Below, one piece after another: positions 23,005-34,162 of a stretch of 64,000 nucleotides of DNA. The stretch comes from Nocardioides xinjiangensis. GTDB taxonomy: Bacteria; Actinomycetota; Actinomycetes; Propionibacteriales; Nocardioidaceae. Where the stretch lies: assembly GCF_017916455.1 (NCBI RefSeq), contig NZ_JAFMSY010000001.1, positions 1-64,000 of the forward strand. Reading direction: 5' to 3'. The notes beneath the pieces were generated by a model that was not told the DNA's origin, did not search any database, and saw nothing but the letters and a program-made list of their open reading frames with translations. The position numbers and the translations under genes were made by a program. The stretch's first letter is position 1. Each line of letters opens with the position of its first letter.

Positions 23005-23210
23005 AGTCATGACACGCCTCCCCCGTCCGGGGAAGCTGAGATGTCCACGGCCGTCTCGCGACGACTGCGTCCACTGGACCGGACCCGACGATCTGTGGTG
23101 CTGGACGATCGGTGCGGGTGGGAGACGGGTGCTGCTCGGCTCCGCTTGGCTGGATCAGTGGCACCGGAAAGCGTGGTGTCACTGATCGGTCAACACAGGA
23201 GGTTAGCGGA

Positions 23211-23768
23211 TCATTCCGCCGACGGGCCAATCCAGCCGTGGCCGCCCGAGCCGTCGCCGATCGCCACCAGCCGCCAGCCGGAGGCGAGCCGGGGGAGGTC
23301 GTCGCCGTCGACGACGTACGTCGCGGGGCCGGCGAGGTCCACCAGCAGGGCCTCGGCGCCGTCCTGGACCGCTGCCGTGGCGGCCGTCCGGGCCGGCACG
23401 GGGACCGGGCGGGCCTGCGGGTCCCACCGGGCCATCGAGGCGGTGGAGGTGAACGCCAGGAGGCCCGTGCTCCCGTCGGCGGCCTGCACCAGGACGGCCG
23501 CCATGTCGGACGACTTGTCGTGGGCCAGGCCCTGGTCGTCGACCTCGACCTCGCCGAGCACCGCGACCACCGGCACCAGCAGCCGGGCGTCCTGCAGGAG
23601 CGACAGCACCGCGCCCGAGGTCGCGGCGCCGCTCGCGTGGTCCGCGAGCACGCGGGCGAGCCGGGGGTCCGCCTCCCCCGCGTCGTCGCCGAACCCGGGG
23701 TCGGGGATGGTGCGCCCGGGCGGTTCGTCCTGCGGGGGTCGGGCGGTGTCGCGGTCGTCGTGCTGCAC
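23211..23768 (-). CDS. SseB-family protein
   Basis: 185-aa protein resembling the SseB N-terminal domain family: [13 protein letters not shown], a middle segment [20 protein letters not shown], then [20 protein letters not shown] and a closing [19 protein letters not shown]. Cellular role unknown in actinobacteria. SD GAGG lies 8 nt before the GTG start. Its position upstream of infC is an arrangement I recall from related genomes. Confidence 0.75.
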   Translation of the reverse strand: MQHDDRDTARPPQDEPPGRTIPDPGFGDDAGEADPRLARVLADHASGAATSGAVLSLLQDARLLVPVVAVLGEVEVDDQGLAHDKSSDMAAVLVQAADGSTGLLAFTSTASMARWDPQARPVPVPARTAATAAVQDGAEALLVDLAGPATYVVDGDDLPRLASGWRLVAIGDGSGGHGWIGPSAE

Positions 23769-23814
23769 CTCGTCATCCTCCCGTAGGCATGGTGCGCTGT
23801 GGGACTCTGGGGCC

Positions 23815-24291
23815 GTGGAAGCGACAACCTGGGCCGCTCTGACCGCAGCACTCACGGTGGCGGGCGCCATCTGGACGTGGATCGCGTTCCGCCGGCGCGG
23901 AGCGGCGAACGGCCTCCGCGCGCTCGGCTTCACCCTGCTCCCGGCAGCGGCGTGGCTGACCGGGACGCTCGAGATGGTCGTCGAGATCGCCGGGTCGGTC
24001 ACCGACTGGGCGACCGGCCTGGTCTTCGACGTCCGCACCTGGGCCGGGGTGGGGCTGGCCGGGCTGGCGCTGGTGCTGTGGGTCGTGAGCGGCTTCATCC
24101 GCGACCGCCAGCTCGCCCGCGGCCAGGCCGCGGGCGCCGGCCGCAGGGCTCGGCGCGGCGAGGCACTGCCGGAGGCGTCGTCCACCCGGACCCGCCCCGC
24201 CTCCGGCCCCACGGGCGCGACCCCCGGCCCCGCCGTGGACGACGAGATGGCCGACATCGAGGCGCTGCTGCGCAAGCGCGGCATCGAGTGA
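23815..24291 (+). CDS. Small membrane protein, actinobacterial, unknown function
   Basis: 158 aa from GTG. Three predicted membrane helices ([55 protein letters not shown]) are followed by a basic/Pro-rich cytosolic tail ending [12 protein letters not shown]. No catalytic motif is visible. The start overlaps no gene but its stop overlaps the next start (GTGA), so the two are likely co-expressed. Confidence 0.65.
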   Translation: MEATTWAALTAALTVAGAIWTWIAFRRRGAANGLRALGFTLLPAAAWLTGTLEMVVEIAGSVTDWATGLVFDVRTWAGVGLAGLALVLWVVSGFIRDRQLARGQAAGAGRRARRGEALPEASSTRTRPASGPTGATPGPAVDDEMADIEALLRKRGIE

Positions 24292-25505
24292 GCGTGCACC
24301 TCGTCGAGCGCAACCGGCTGTGGTCGCGGCTCGGGTCCGCAGTCGCCGGCCTGCCCGAGCCGCCCGCCACGCCGCTCGCCGTGGTCGACCTGGACCTCTT
24401 CGACGCCAACGCCGACGACCTGGTGCGCCGTGCCGGGGGCAAGCCGCTCCGGGTCGCGTCGAAGTCGCTGCGGGTCCCCGCGCTGATCGAGCGCGCGCTG
24501 GGTCGTCCCGGGTTCGCCGGCGTGCTGGCGTACACCCTCGCCGAGGCGCTCTGGCTGCACGAGCACGGCCTCAGCGACGACATCGTCGTCGCGTACCCGA
24601 CCGTGGACGCCGCGGCGGTGCGGCGGCTGACCTCCTCCCCGTCCGCCGCGGCGGCGATCACCCTCATGGTGGACGACCCGGCCCACCTCGACGCCGTCGA
24701 CGCGACCCGCAGCTCGCTCGCGGTCCCCGTGCGGGTCGCGCTGGACCTCGACGCCGGCCTGCGGCTCGGCGGTCAGCGCGTCGGACCGAGGCGGTCACCG
24801 CTCCTCGACACCGCCGACGTGGTCGCGATGGCACGTCGGGTCGCCGATCGCGACGGCTTCCGGCTCGTCGGCGTGATGACGTACGAGGGCCAGGTCGCCG
24901 GCGTGCCGGACGACGTCCCGGGGCAGCGAGCCCGGTCGCTGCTCGTCCGCCGGCTCAAGCAGGCGTCGATGGCGCAGCTCGCCTCCCGGCGGAGCGAGAT
25001 CGCCGAGGCCCTGCGGCCGGTCGCCGAGCTCGAGTTCTGGAACGGCGGCGGCTCCGGCTCGGTCGAGTCCACCGCAGCCGACCCGGCCGTCACCGAGGTC
25101 GCGGCGGGCTCCGGCCTGCTGGTGCCCGGTCTGTTCGACCACTACACGTCGTTCGAGCCGCGCCCGGCGGCCTTCTTCGGCCTGCGCGTCACGCGCAGGC
25201 CCGGCCCCACCACGGTGACGGTCCACGGCGGCGGGCTCGTCGCCAGCGGCCCCACCGGCGCCGACCGCTCACCCCTCCCCTGGGCGCCGCCGGGACTGCG
25301 CCTCACCGCCCTCGAGGGGGCGGGCGAGGTGCAGACGCCGCTGACCGGCCATCCCGCCGCGTCGCTCGCGATCGGCGACCTCGTCTGGTTCCGTCACGCG
25401 AAGTCGGGCGAGCTCTTCGAGCACGTGCGCGAGGTGCACCTCGTCCGGGGCGATGCGGTGACCGCGGTGGTGCCGTCCTACCGCGGCTGCGAGGTCGCGT
25501 TCTGA
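24288..25505 (+). CDS. PLP-dependent amino-acid deaminase/aldolase (alanine racemase N-terminal fold)
   Basis: 405-aa enzyme of the D-threonine aldolase/D-serine dehydratase-like fold III group: TPLAVVDLDLFDANADDLV, the PLP-Lys region GKPLRVASKSLRVP, YEGQVAG, and a C-terminal metal-binding-type domain HVREVHLVRGD with His/Cys near the end (SYRGCEVAF). Close relatives are annotated amino acid deaminase or alanine racemase-like; the substrate is uncertain. GTG overlaps the previous stop. Confidence 0.78.
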   Translation: MSVHLVERNRLWSRLGSAVAGLPEPPATPLAVVDLDLFDANADDLVRRAGGKPLRVASKSLRVPALIERALGRPGFAGVLAYTLAEALWLHEHGLSDDIVVAYPTVDAAAVRRLTSSPSAAAAITLMVDDPAHLDAVDATRSSLAVPVRVALDLDAGLRLGGQRVGPRRSPLLDTADVVAMARRVADRDGFRLVGVMTYEGQVAGVPDDVPGQRARSLLVRRLKQASMAQLASRRSEIAEALRPVAELEFWNGGGSGSVESTAADPAVTEVAAGSGLLVPGLFDHYTSFEPRPAAFFGLRVTRRPGPTTVTVHGGGLVASGPTGADRSPLPWAPPGLRLTALEGAGEVQTPLTGHPAASLAIGDLVWFRHAKSGELFEHVREVHLVRGDAVTAVVPSYRGCEVAF

Positions 25506-25543
25506 GCCCTCGTGACAGCCGTCCGGACGAGGGCGGTCGGCTG

Positions 25544-26098
25544 GTGACCGCCGACCCCCACCACGTCGCCCGCACGGTCGCCGACCTCGTCCACGCGGGC
25601 CCGCCGACCCTCGGCACGGGACGCCTGGTGTGCATCGACGGCCCGGCGGGCTCGGGCAAGACCACGCTCGCGGCGGCGCTCGCCGAGCTCGTGCCGCGCG
25701 CTCACGTGGTGCACTCCGACGAGCTGCTCGAGGGCTGGCGCGGACTGCCCGGCCTGGCGGCCACCGTGACCCGTCTGCTCACCCCGCTCGCCGGCGGCGA
25801 GCCCGGACGCTGGCGGCGCTGGGACTGGCACGCCGACGGCTGGGCCGAGAGCCGGGAGGTGCGTCCCGGCGGGCTGCTGGTGCTCGAGGGTGTCGGGTGC
25901 TGGTCGCCGGCGATCGGCCACCTCGTCGGCGTGCTGGTGTGGCTGGAGGCCGACCCGGGCGTGCGGCTCGCGCGTGCCCTCGAGCGCGACGGCGACTACC
26001 TGCGCGCACACTGGGACCAGTGGCGCACCGACGAGTCGGAGCTCTTCGAGCGGTACCGCACCCGCTCGCGCGCCGACTTCGTGGTGCGCACCGACTGA
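25544..26098 (+). CDS. P-loop kinase (uridine kinase-like)
   Basis: 184-aa P-loop NTPase. Walker A GPAGSGKTTLAAAL near residue 34, HSDELLEGWRGLPG substrate region, and LVLEGVGCW with an acidic Walker B-like residue, LIDs RALERDGDYLRAHWDQW. Resembles uridine kinase/cytidylate kinase-like proteins; actual substrate unknown. Starts 38 nt after the previous stop; GTG chosen at the first codon that retains the conserved region. Confidence 0.7.
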   Translation: MTADPHHVARTVADLVHAGPPTLGTGRLVCIDGPAGSGKTTLAAALAELVPRAHVVHSDELLEGWRGLPGLAATVTRLLTPLAGGEPGRWRRWDWHADGWAESREVRPGGLLVLEGVGCWSPAIGHLVGVLVWLEADPGVRLARALERDGDYLRAHWDQWRTDESELFERYRTRSRADFVVRTD

Positions 26099-26134
26099 GC
26101 CGGCCGGTTCCGCCGGCGACGCCGTGGAGGCGGC

Positions 26135-26614
26135 TCAGTCGTCGGCGGGTCCGGCGCGGGCGATCAGCGCCCGCAGTTGGCGCACGCCGTCGCGGGCCAC
26201 CTTGCCGTCCGAGCCCTGGAAGGCCATGGCCGAGATCGTCGTGCCGTCGGCGAGGTCGAGGGTCGCCCACGGGGCGCCCGCGGGCAGGTGCACGGCCACC
26301 ACCTGCTCCCAGGCGAGCCGGCGGGTGCGGAACCCGTTGACCACGACCAGGGCCGCCGACTCGGCCGTCACCCGTGACCGGCCGAGCGCCCATCCGATGG
26401 TGGCGAAGCCCGCGCCGAGGGCGAGCAGGGTGGCTCGCTGGAGGAAGGTGAACCTGGCGCGGGTCTCGTCGTCGAAGCCGAACCACGCCGCAGCGCACAC
26501 GACGAGCAGCGTCAGGCCGAAGCCGACCACGGCCAGCCGCACGCCCATCGGCCGCCAGGTGTGCGGCAGCGAGGGCACCGCCCGGCCTGCCGGGCGCTCA
26601 GAGGCGGCAGGCAT
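26135..26614 (-). CDS. PH-domain membrane protein next to hisG
   Basis: 159 aa with two membrane helices (residues about 25-45 and 60-78) and a bacterial PH-like domain (residues 80-155, VVNGFRTRRLAWEQVVAVHL, WATLDLADGTTISAMAFQG). It begins 17 nt inside the hisG 3' end. A membrane protein gene also follows hisG in Mycobacterium tuberculosis (Rv2120c), so the pairing seems conserved. Role unknown. Confidence 0.75.
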   Translation of the reverse strand: MPAASERPAGRAVPSLPHTWRPMGVRLAVVGFGLTLLVVCAAAWFGFDDETRARFTFLQRATLLALGAGFATIGWALGRSRVTAESAALVVVNGFRTRRLAWEQVVAVHLPAGAPWATLDLADGTTISAMAFQGSDGKVARDGVRQLRALIARAGPADD

Positions 26615-27443
26615 GGATGTCGGTCAGCAGGATCGCGCGGGCACCGATCGAGTACAGCTCGTCCATCAGCCGCTGCGCACCCGCGCGCGGCACCATGACC
26701 CGCACCGCCACCCATCCGGGCTTGCCGAGGGGCGAGATCGTCGGCCCCTCGCGACCGGGGGCGAGCTCGGTCGCTCGGTCGAGGTGGGCCTCCTCGATGT
26801 CGTAGTCCATCATCACGTAGCTGCGCGCCACCAGGACGCCCTCGACCCGCCGGCGGAAGATCTCGAAGTCGTCGGGGACCTGCCCGCCACGGGTGATCAG
26901 CACGGCCTCGGACTCGAGGATGACCTCGCCGAAGATGGCCAGGCCGGCGGCGCGCAGCGTCGAGCCGGTCTCCACGACGTCGGCGATGACGTCGGCCACG
27001 CCGAGCTGGATGCTGGTCTCGACCGCGCCGTCCAGGCGCGTGACGGTGGCGTCGATGCCGTGGCGGAACAGGTAGTCCTCCACCACCCCGACGTACGACG
27101 TCGCGACGCGCAGGCCGGCGAGGTCCTCCAGCGAGGAGTAGCGGCCGGCCGGGCCGGCGAAGTGGAAGCGCGAGCGGCCGAACCCGAGGCTCATCGTCTC
27201 GTCGGCCTTCGCCCCGGAGTCGAGCAGCAGGTCGCGACCGGTGATCCCGACGTCGAGGGTGCCCTCGCCGACGTAGAGCGCGATGTCGCGCGGGCGCAGG
27301 TAGAAGAACTCGACGCCGTTCTCGGAGTCGACGAGCGCGAGCTCCTTGGTGTCGGTGCGCTGGCGGTAGCCGGACTCGCGCAGGATGTCGGTGGCGGCCT
27401 GGGACAGCGACCCCTTGTTGGGGACGGCGATGCGGAGGGTCAT
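26598..27443 (-). CDS. hisG: ATP phosphoribosyltransferase, long form
   Basis: First enzyme of histidine synthesis. 281 aa includes the C-terminal regulatory ACT-like domain (VAVRVMVPRAGAQRLMDELY), so it is the hexameric, HisZ-independent form that binds histidine as inhibitor. LRIAVPNKGSLSQAA, DVGITGRDLLLDSG and DVIADVVETGSTLRAAGL are intact. Nineteen nt after hisE. Confidence 0.96.
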   Translation of the reverse strand: MTLRIAVPNKGSLSQAATDILRESGYRQRTDTKELALVDSENGVEFFYLRPRDIALYVGEGTLDVGITGRDLLLDSGAKADETMSLGFGRSRFHFAGPAGRYSSLEDLAGLRVATSYVGVVEDYLFRHGIDATVTRLDGAVETSIQLGVADVIADVVETGSTLRAAGLAIFGEVILESEAVLITRGGQVPDDFEIFRRRVEGVLVARSYVMMDYDIEEAHLDRATELAPGREGPTISPLGKPGWVAVRVMVPRAGAQRLMDELYSIGARAILLTDIHACRL

Positions 27444-27462
27444 GCGAGGTTCTCCGGGGCTC

Positions 27463-27726
27463 TCAGAGGTGTGCGTAGACGTCGTCGAGGGTCAGGCCGG
27501 AGGCCAGCATCAGGACCTGCGCGTGGTAGAGCAGCTGGCTGATCTCCAGCGCCGTGGCCTCCTTGCCCTCGTGCTCGGCGGCCATCCACGACTCGGCGGC
27601 CTCCTCGAGCAGCTTCTTGCCGATGGCATGGATCCCGGCGTCGAGCTGCTGCACGGTGCCGGACCCCTCGGGGCGCTCCGCGGCCTTGGTGGACAGCTCC
27701 GCCCACAGGTCCTCGAACGTCTTCAC
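27463..27726 (-). CDS. hisE: Phosphoribosyl-ATP pyrophosphatase
   Basis: 87-aa MazG-like all-alpha enzyme for the second histidine step; [18 protein letters not shown] holds the metal-binding acidic helix. The GTG start is preceded by -10 TAGGGT (27740-27735) with 8 nt between, so translation is probably leaderless. Confidence 0.95.
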   Translation of the reverse strand: MKTFEDLWAELSTKAAERPEGSGTVQQLDAGIHAIGKKLLEEAAESWMAAEHEGKEATALEISQLLYHAQVLMLASGLTLDDVYAHL

Positions 27727-27831
27727 GAGGGACAACCCTACGGCGCCGTGACGACGCCGCCACCAGCGGTCCCGTGCGCGGACCGCCCCTGCGGGGGTTG
27801 TCCTGTCGGCACGGCGCGCTACCGTCGGGGC

Positions 27832-29796
<1,965 letters not shown>

Positions 29797-29800
<4 letters not shown>

Positions 29801-30492
29801 GCCGGCACCGCCTGCTTCTCCTCGGCGGCGTCGACCACCGTGCGGCTCGCGCGCCACCACACGACGAAGCCGATGACGACGAAGACGGCGTAGAACAGGT
29901 ACATCCCGGCCGTCGGGTAGTACTCCGCCTGGACGAGCGTGGTCACGCCGACGACGTCGACCAGGATCCACACCAGCCAGAACTCCACCCACCCGCGCGC
30001 CATCCCGTAGGTGGCCAGCATCGAGCCGGCGAGGATCCACGCCTCGGTGGTCGGGCCCCACGACCCCAGCACGCGGGTGAGCAGCAGGTACGCCGCGGCG
30101 TACCCCACGACGCCCAGCACCAGCAGCTGGCCGCGCTCGGCCCACGTCGCCCAGCGGGGCGCGATCGCGCCGCCGTCCGACGCCCCGCCGGCCCGGCGCG
30201 CCTGCGACCAGCGCCACCACCCGTAGAGCGAGACGGCGGCGAAGAAGACCTGGCGGCCCGCCTGCCCCCACAGCGGCTCCTCGATGTGACCGGAGAGCTC
30301 CCCTGTCGCGAAGACGGTGAAGAGCAGCACGTTGCCGACCAGGCCGACGGGCCAGGCCCACACCAGCCGGCGCATGCCGAGGACGGCGCTCGCCAGGCCG
30401 AACAGGTTGCCGATCACCTCGCGAGCACCGAGGGAGCCGCCGCCCGGCACGGGGATGGTGCCGTGGACGAGCCATTCGAGCAGGGTCATCAT
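29797..30492 (-). CDS. ribM: RibM/PnuX riboflavin transporter (PnuC family)
   Basis: 231-aa membrane protein of the PnuC fold with about seven helices ([39 protein letters not shown]). PnuC proteins import NMN, but members inside riboflavin operons of Corynebacterium and Streptomyces (RibM/PnuX) carry riboflavin; operon position is the main reason for this call. ATG at 30492 overlaps the ribE stop; the adjacent ATG at 30489 is an alternative. Confidence 0.82.
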
Positions 30493-31124
30493 TCTTCCTC
30501 GTCGGTTCGGAGGGTCCGGGCGTCCCCGGCGTGGGCGTAGGCGCCGAGGAGCTTCTCGACGTGCTTGGCGATGACGTCGGCCTCGAGGTTGACGAGGTCG
30601 CCGACCCGGCGGGCGCCGAGGGTCGTCCGGGCGAGGGTCTCGGGGATGAGGCTGACGGTGAAGCTGCTCTCGAGCGCCTCGACGACGGTGAGGCTCACGC
30701 CGTCGACGGTGATGGACCCCTTGTCGACGAGGTAGCGCGCGAGGTGGGCGGGCAGCGAGACCTCCACGACGTCCCAGTGCTCGCTCGGCGAGCGGGAGAC
30801 GATCTCGCCGACGCCGTCGACGTGGCCCTGGACGATGTGCCCGCCGAGCCGCTTCTCGACGGTGACCGCCCGCTCGAGGTTGACCCGGTCGCCCGGCGCG
30901 ACCCCGCGCAGGGAGGTCCTGTCGAGCGTCTCCTGCATGAGGTCGGCCGTCCAGGTGCCGTCCCCGAGCTCGGCGACCGTGAGGCAGCAGCCGTTGACGG
31001 AGATGGAGTCGCCCAGTCCGGTGCCCTCGAGCACCGTGGCGGCCTCGATCGTGAGCCGGATGGCGTCGCCCTGGTCGGTGATTGCGGCGACCGTGCCGAG
31101 CTCCTCGACGATCCCGGTGAACAT
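30489..31124 (-). CDS. ribE: Riboflavin synthase alpha chain
   Basis: 211 aa, two tandem lumazine-binding barrels: [23 protein letters not shown] and, in the second repeat, [13 protein letters not shown] and [12 protein letters not shown]. Dismutates lumazine to riboflavin. Start overlaps the ribD stop by one base. Confidence 0.95.
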   Translation of the reverse strand: MFTGIVEELGTVAAITDQGDAIRLTIEAATVLEGTGLGDSISVNGCCLTVAELGDGTWTADLMQETLDRTSLRGVAPGDRVNLERAVTVEKRLGGHIVQGHVDGVGEIVSRSPSEHWDVVEVSLPAHLARYLVDKGSITVDGVSLTVVEALESSFTVSLIPETLARTTLGARRVGDLVNLEADVIAKHVEKLLGAYAHAGDARTLRTDEEE

Positions 31125-32182
31125 CAGTTCCTCCTCTGCTCGGCACCCGGCTGGGGCCGCATGGTGAGCCGTACGTTGGTGTCGTCGCCGTCGTGGCCGG
31201 GCAGCACGGCGACGTCGTCGACGGCGAGGTGCAGGGCGTCCGCGATGGTGCCGATGCCGAGGTCGGCGACGGCGTTCCTGCCCGCGCCGAGCAGCATCGG
31301 GGCGACGTAGGCGACGACCTCGTCGACCAGACCGGCCTGCAGGAAGGCGCGCGCGAGCGTCGGACCGCCCTCGAGGAACACGTGCCGGCGCTCCAGCTCG
31401 TGCAGCCGCGCCAGCGCCTCCTCCGGGTCGCGGGTGCGCAGGTGCACGGTCTCGGCCTCGCCGTCGAGGACCCGGCGGTCCGGTGGCAGGTCGCGCACCC
31501 CCATCACGGCGCGCAGCGGCTGGCGGGGCAGCGGCGTGTCGTCCTCGTCGCGCACGGTGAGCCGCGGGTCGTCGACCTCGACGGTGTTCGTCCCGACGAG
31601 CATCGTGTCGCACAGCGCGCGCAGGCGGTGGGTGTCGCGGCGCGCGGCCGGACTCGACACCCAGCGGCTGGTGCCGTCGGCGGCGGCGCTGCGGCCGTCG
31701 AGCGTGGTGGCGAACTTCCAGGTCACGAGGGGGCGTCCCTGGGTGACGGCGAAGGTCCAGGCCCGGTTCAGGGCCTCCGCCTCGGCGGCCATCGGCCCCC
31801 GCTCGACGTCGACGCCCGCACCGTGCAGGCGGCCGGCGCCGCCCCGGGCGACGGGGTTCGGGTCGGTCTGGGCGTACACCACGCGCCGTACGCCGGCGGC
31901 GATGAGCGCTTCGCTGCACGGCCCCGTGCGACCGGTGTGGTCGCACGGTTCGAGGGTCACCACGGCGGTCGCGCCGCGCGCGGCGGCGCCGGCCGCTGCG
32001 AGGGCGGCGGCCTCGGCGTGCGGCGTACCCGCGCCGCGGTGGAACCCCTCCGCGATCGTGGTGCCGTCGGGAGCCAGCAGCACGCAGCCGACGCGGGGGT
32101 TGGGGCCGAGGGGCACGCCGGGGGTGGCGGCGATCGCGAGCGCGCGCTGCATCGCGCGGCGCTCCGCCTCGGTGTTCGTCAT
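31124..32182 (-). CDS. ribD: Bifunctional diaminohydroxyphosphoribosylaminopyrimidine deaminase/reductase
   Basis: 352 aa. N-terminal zinc deaminase (GTPHAEAAALA and TLEPCDHTGRTGPC ligands) and C-terminal reductase (WKFATTLDGRSAAADGTSRW, HVFLEGGPTLARAFLQAG). First gene of the operon. ATG at 32182 is preceded by GGAGGCGGAG, which decides it over the longer frame that would run into the riboswitch. Confidence 0.95.
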   Translation of the reverse strand: MTNTEAERRAMQRALAIAATPGVPLGPNPRVGCVLLAPDGTTIAEGFHRGAGTPHAEAAALAAAGAAARGATAVVTLEPCDHTGRTGPCSEALIAAGVRRVVYAQTDPNPVARGGAGRLHGAGVDVERGPMAAEAEALNRAWTFAVTQGRPLVTWKFATTLDGRSAAADGTSRWVSSPAARRDTHRLRALCDTMLVGTNTVEVDDPRLTVRDEDDTPLPRQPLRAVMGVRDLPPDRRVLDGEAETVHLRTRDPEEALARLHELERRHVFLEGGPTLARAFLQAGLVDEVVAYVAPMLLGAGRNAVADLGIGTIADALHLAVDDVAVLPGHDGDDTNVRLTMRPQPGAEQRRN

Positions 32183-32258
32183 CTCCGCCTCCGGTCCGTG
32201 TGCGGACTCCGGGGCGGGCGACGGTGCTCGCGCTCTGTCGAGGAGCGCGGAGCCGTCG

Positions 32259-32412
32259 GCGTGCACTTCTCATCCGGACTTTGACCGTCGGTCCAGGAGT
32301 TCCACCTGGTCAACCGGCCACTGGCTGTGGCCGGGTCGCGGACTTCCGAGGCGAGGCACGAAGCCCCGCTCGGTCACCGCCGGTGCGGAGTTCCACCGCC
32401 CCCAGAGCACGC
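32259..32412 (-). promoter_or_regulatory. FMN riboswitch (RFN element) of the rib operon
   Basis: Minus strand shows the conserved blocks GGCGGTGGAACTCCGCACC, AAGTCCGCGACCC, GTGGAACTCCTGGACCGACG and AAGTCCGGATGAGAAG. P1 is closed by GCGTGC (32412-32407) with GCACGC (32264-32259). Downstream a CGCGCTC/GAGCGCG hairpin (32229-32249) lacks a T-run, so translational or Rho-linked control is more likely than intrinsic termination. 32413-32508 should hold the promoter but I see no clear elements. Confidence 0.95.
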
Positions 32413-32508
32413 GAGCTCTTACCGGCGCAACTGTGCCACAGCGCCGCGCATTCCCTCACCGGTGTCCGGGCGTGACCTGCGCAACACGGGTCCCTCCTGC
32501 CTCCTGTT

Positions 32509-32569
32509 CCCCCGCCTACGCGGGGGATCGCGAACTTCCGGTGGCCTGCACGCCCCGAGAAGTTCGCGA
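32509..32569. repeat. Paired inverted repeats downstream of the M20 peptidase gene
   Basis: Hairpin CCCCCGC/GCGGGGG (32509-32526, 4-nt loop) adjoins an 11-bp perfect inverted repeat TCGCGAACTTC/GAAGTTCGCGA (32528-32538 and 32559-32569, 20-nt spacer). It begins 15 nt after the peptidase stop. It may be the terminator, or a dispersed REP-like element. Confidence 0.55.
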
Positions 32570-32583
32570 CACGCCCACGAGGT

Positions 32584-33936
32584 TCAGACCTGGTCGAGGA
32601 ACCGGTCGAAGACCCGCGCACCGAACTCCAGCGCGTCCACGGGCACCCGCTCGTCGACGCCGTGGAACAGCGCGGTGAAGTCGAGGTCCGCGGGCAGCCG
32701 CAGCGGCGCGAAGCCGTAGGACCGCATCCCGAGCTTGCGGAAGTGCTTGGCGTCGGTGCCGCCGCTCATCAGGTACGGCGCGACGACCGCGTCGGGGTCC
32801 TCGGCCAGCAGGCTGCGCGTCATCGCCGTGACGAGGTCGCCGTCGTACGGCGTCTCCCACGGGTCCTGCTTGGACTCGAAGGAGAAGTCGATGCCGCCGC
32901 CGGCGAGCTCGCGGAGCGTCGCGAAGAACTCGTCCTCGTAGCCGGGCAGGAAGCGCCCGTCCACGGTCGCCTGGGCGTCGGTCGGGATGACGTTGGTCTT
33001 GTAGCCGGCCCGCAGCATCGTCGGGTTGGCCGTGTTGCGGATGACGGCGCCGAGCATCCGGGCGGCGTCGCCGAACTCCTCGACCAGGGCCTCGGCGTTG
33101 TCCGGCGTCGCCTCGGTGCCGGCGAGCTCGCCGATGGTCGCGAGCAGCACCTCCATGGTCGGCGTCAGCCGCACCGGCCACTGGTGGGCGCCGATGCGGG
33201 CGACCGCCCCGGCGAGCCGGGTCACCGCGTTGTCGTCGTTGATCATCGAGCCGTGGCCCGCACGGCCGCGGGCGGTGAGGCGCATCCAGGCCATGCCCTT
33301 CTCGGCCGCCTCAATGAGGTAGACCCGGCGGCCCCGCACGGTCGCGGAGAAGCCGCCGACCTCCCCGACGGCCTCGGAGCAGTCGGCGAGCAGGTCGGCG
33401 TGGTCGTCGACCAGGATCCCGGCGCCGTGGTGCCCGCCGGCCTCCTCGTCGGCGGTGAAGCACAGCACCACCTCCCGGTCGGGCGCGGCACCCGCCGCCG
33501 CGCGGGCGCGCACGACGCTGAGCAGCATGGCGTCGAAGTCCTTCATGTCCACCGCGCCCCGGCCCCAGACGTGGCCGTCCTTGATCTCGCCGCTGAACGG
33601 GTCGACCTGCCAGTCCGACGCCTCGGCCGGTACGACGTCGAGGTGGCCGTGCAGCAGCAGCGGGGCGCGGCCGTCGCCACCGCCCCAGCGCGCGACGACG
33701 TTCGCCCGGCCCGGCCGGCCCTCGATGACCTCGCTCGCGATCCCCACCTCGTCGAGCAGTCCGGCCACCAGCTCGGCGGCCTTGCGCTCCCCGGGCCCGT
33801 CGTCGGTGCCGTAGTTCGAGGTGTCGATCCCGATGAGGTCCTGGCAGAGCTGCACCACCTCCGCGGCGGGGTCGTACGCGCGGTCCTGGGGAGTGTCGTG
33901 CGAGGGGTCCTGTGGCGCCTGGTCCATGCCGTCCAT
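32584..33936 (-). CDS. M20 family metallopeptidase (DapE/ArgE-like)
   Basis: 450-aa zinc-dependent exopeptidase/deacylase. Metal-site motifs PLLLHGHLDVVPAEASDW, WGRGAVDMKDFDAM, TADEEAGGHHGA, and a C-terminal SGGTDAKHFRKLG; residues about 190-310 are the dimerisation lid. Substrate could be a dipeptide or N-acyl amino acid. Start uncertain: ATG 33936 was taken; ATG 33927 would be 7 nt after CAGGAT. An upstream ATG at 34005 would run into the tRNA promoter and is unlikely. Confidence 0.85.
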   Translation of the reverse strand: MDGMDQAPQDPSHDTPQDRAYDPAAEVVQLCQDLIGIDTSNYGTDDGPGERKAAELVAGLLDEVGIASEVIEGRPGRANVVARWGGGDGRAPLLLHGHLDVVPAEASDWQVDPFSGEIKDGHVWGRGAVDMKDFDAMLLSVVRARAAAGAAPDREVVLCFTADEEAGGHHGAGILVDDHADLLADCSEAVGEVGGFSATVRGRRVYLIEAAEKGMAWMRLTARGRAGHGSMINDDNAVTRLAGAVARIGAHQWPVRLTPTMEVLLATIGELAGTEATPDNAEALVEEFGDAARMLGAVIRNTANPTMLRAGYKTNVIPTDAQATVDGRFLPGYEDEFFATLRELAGGGIDFSFESKQDPWETPYDGDLVTAMTRSLLAEDPDAVVAPYLMSGGTDAKHFRKLGMRSYGFAPLRLPADLDFTALFHGVDERVPVDALEFGARVFDRFLDQV

Positions 33937-34007
33937 CCTGCCCCACGAGTGTGCAGCGGCCCCGATTCGTTGGCCGTGAACCCCTTTGCTACTGTTCTCC
34001 AGCACTC

Positions 34008-34093
34008 GTCCGGGTGGCGGAATTGGCAGACGCGCTAGCTTGAGGTGCTAGTGCCCGTATTAGGGCGTGGGGGTTCAAGTCCCCCCTCGGACA
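34008..34093 (+). tRNA. tRNA-Leu(GAG)
   Basis: Acceptor GTCCGGG pairs with CTCGGAC; D-arm GTGGCGGAATTGGCAGAC; anticodon stem CTAGC/GCTAG with loop TTGAGGT, anticodon GAG; long variable arm typical of class II tRNA; T-loop GGTTCAAGTCC. CCA is not encoded. A TACTGT -10 sits at 33990-33995. Confidence 0.97.
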
Positions 34094-34100
34094 CACGAGC

Positions 34101-34129
34101 AGAACCCCAGGTCGCAGACCTGGGGTTCT
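34101..34129 (+). terminator. Intrinsic terminator after tRNA-Leu
   Basis: Perfect 13-bp stem AGAACCCCAGGTC/GACCTGGGGTTCT with a GCA loop followed by TCGCTTG, 8 nt after the tRNA. Symmetric, so it may also serve the convergent permease gene. Confidence 0.8.
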
Positions 34130-34162
34130 TCGCTTGTCCGGGCAGCCGGCCCCGGGGGGCGC

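Noticed and set aside
34008..34093. tRNA-Leu as an integration site for a mobile element
   Set aside because: No integrase, no repeated tRNA 3' end and flanking genes look like core chromosome.
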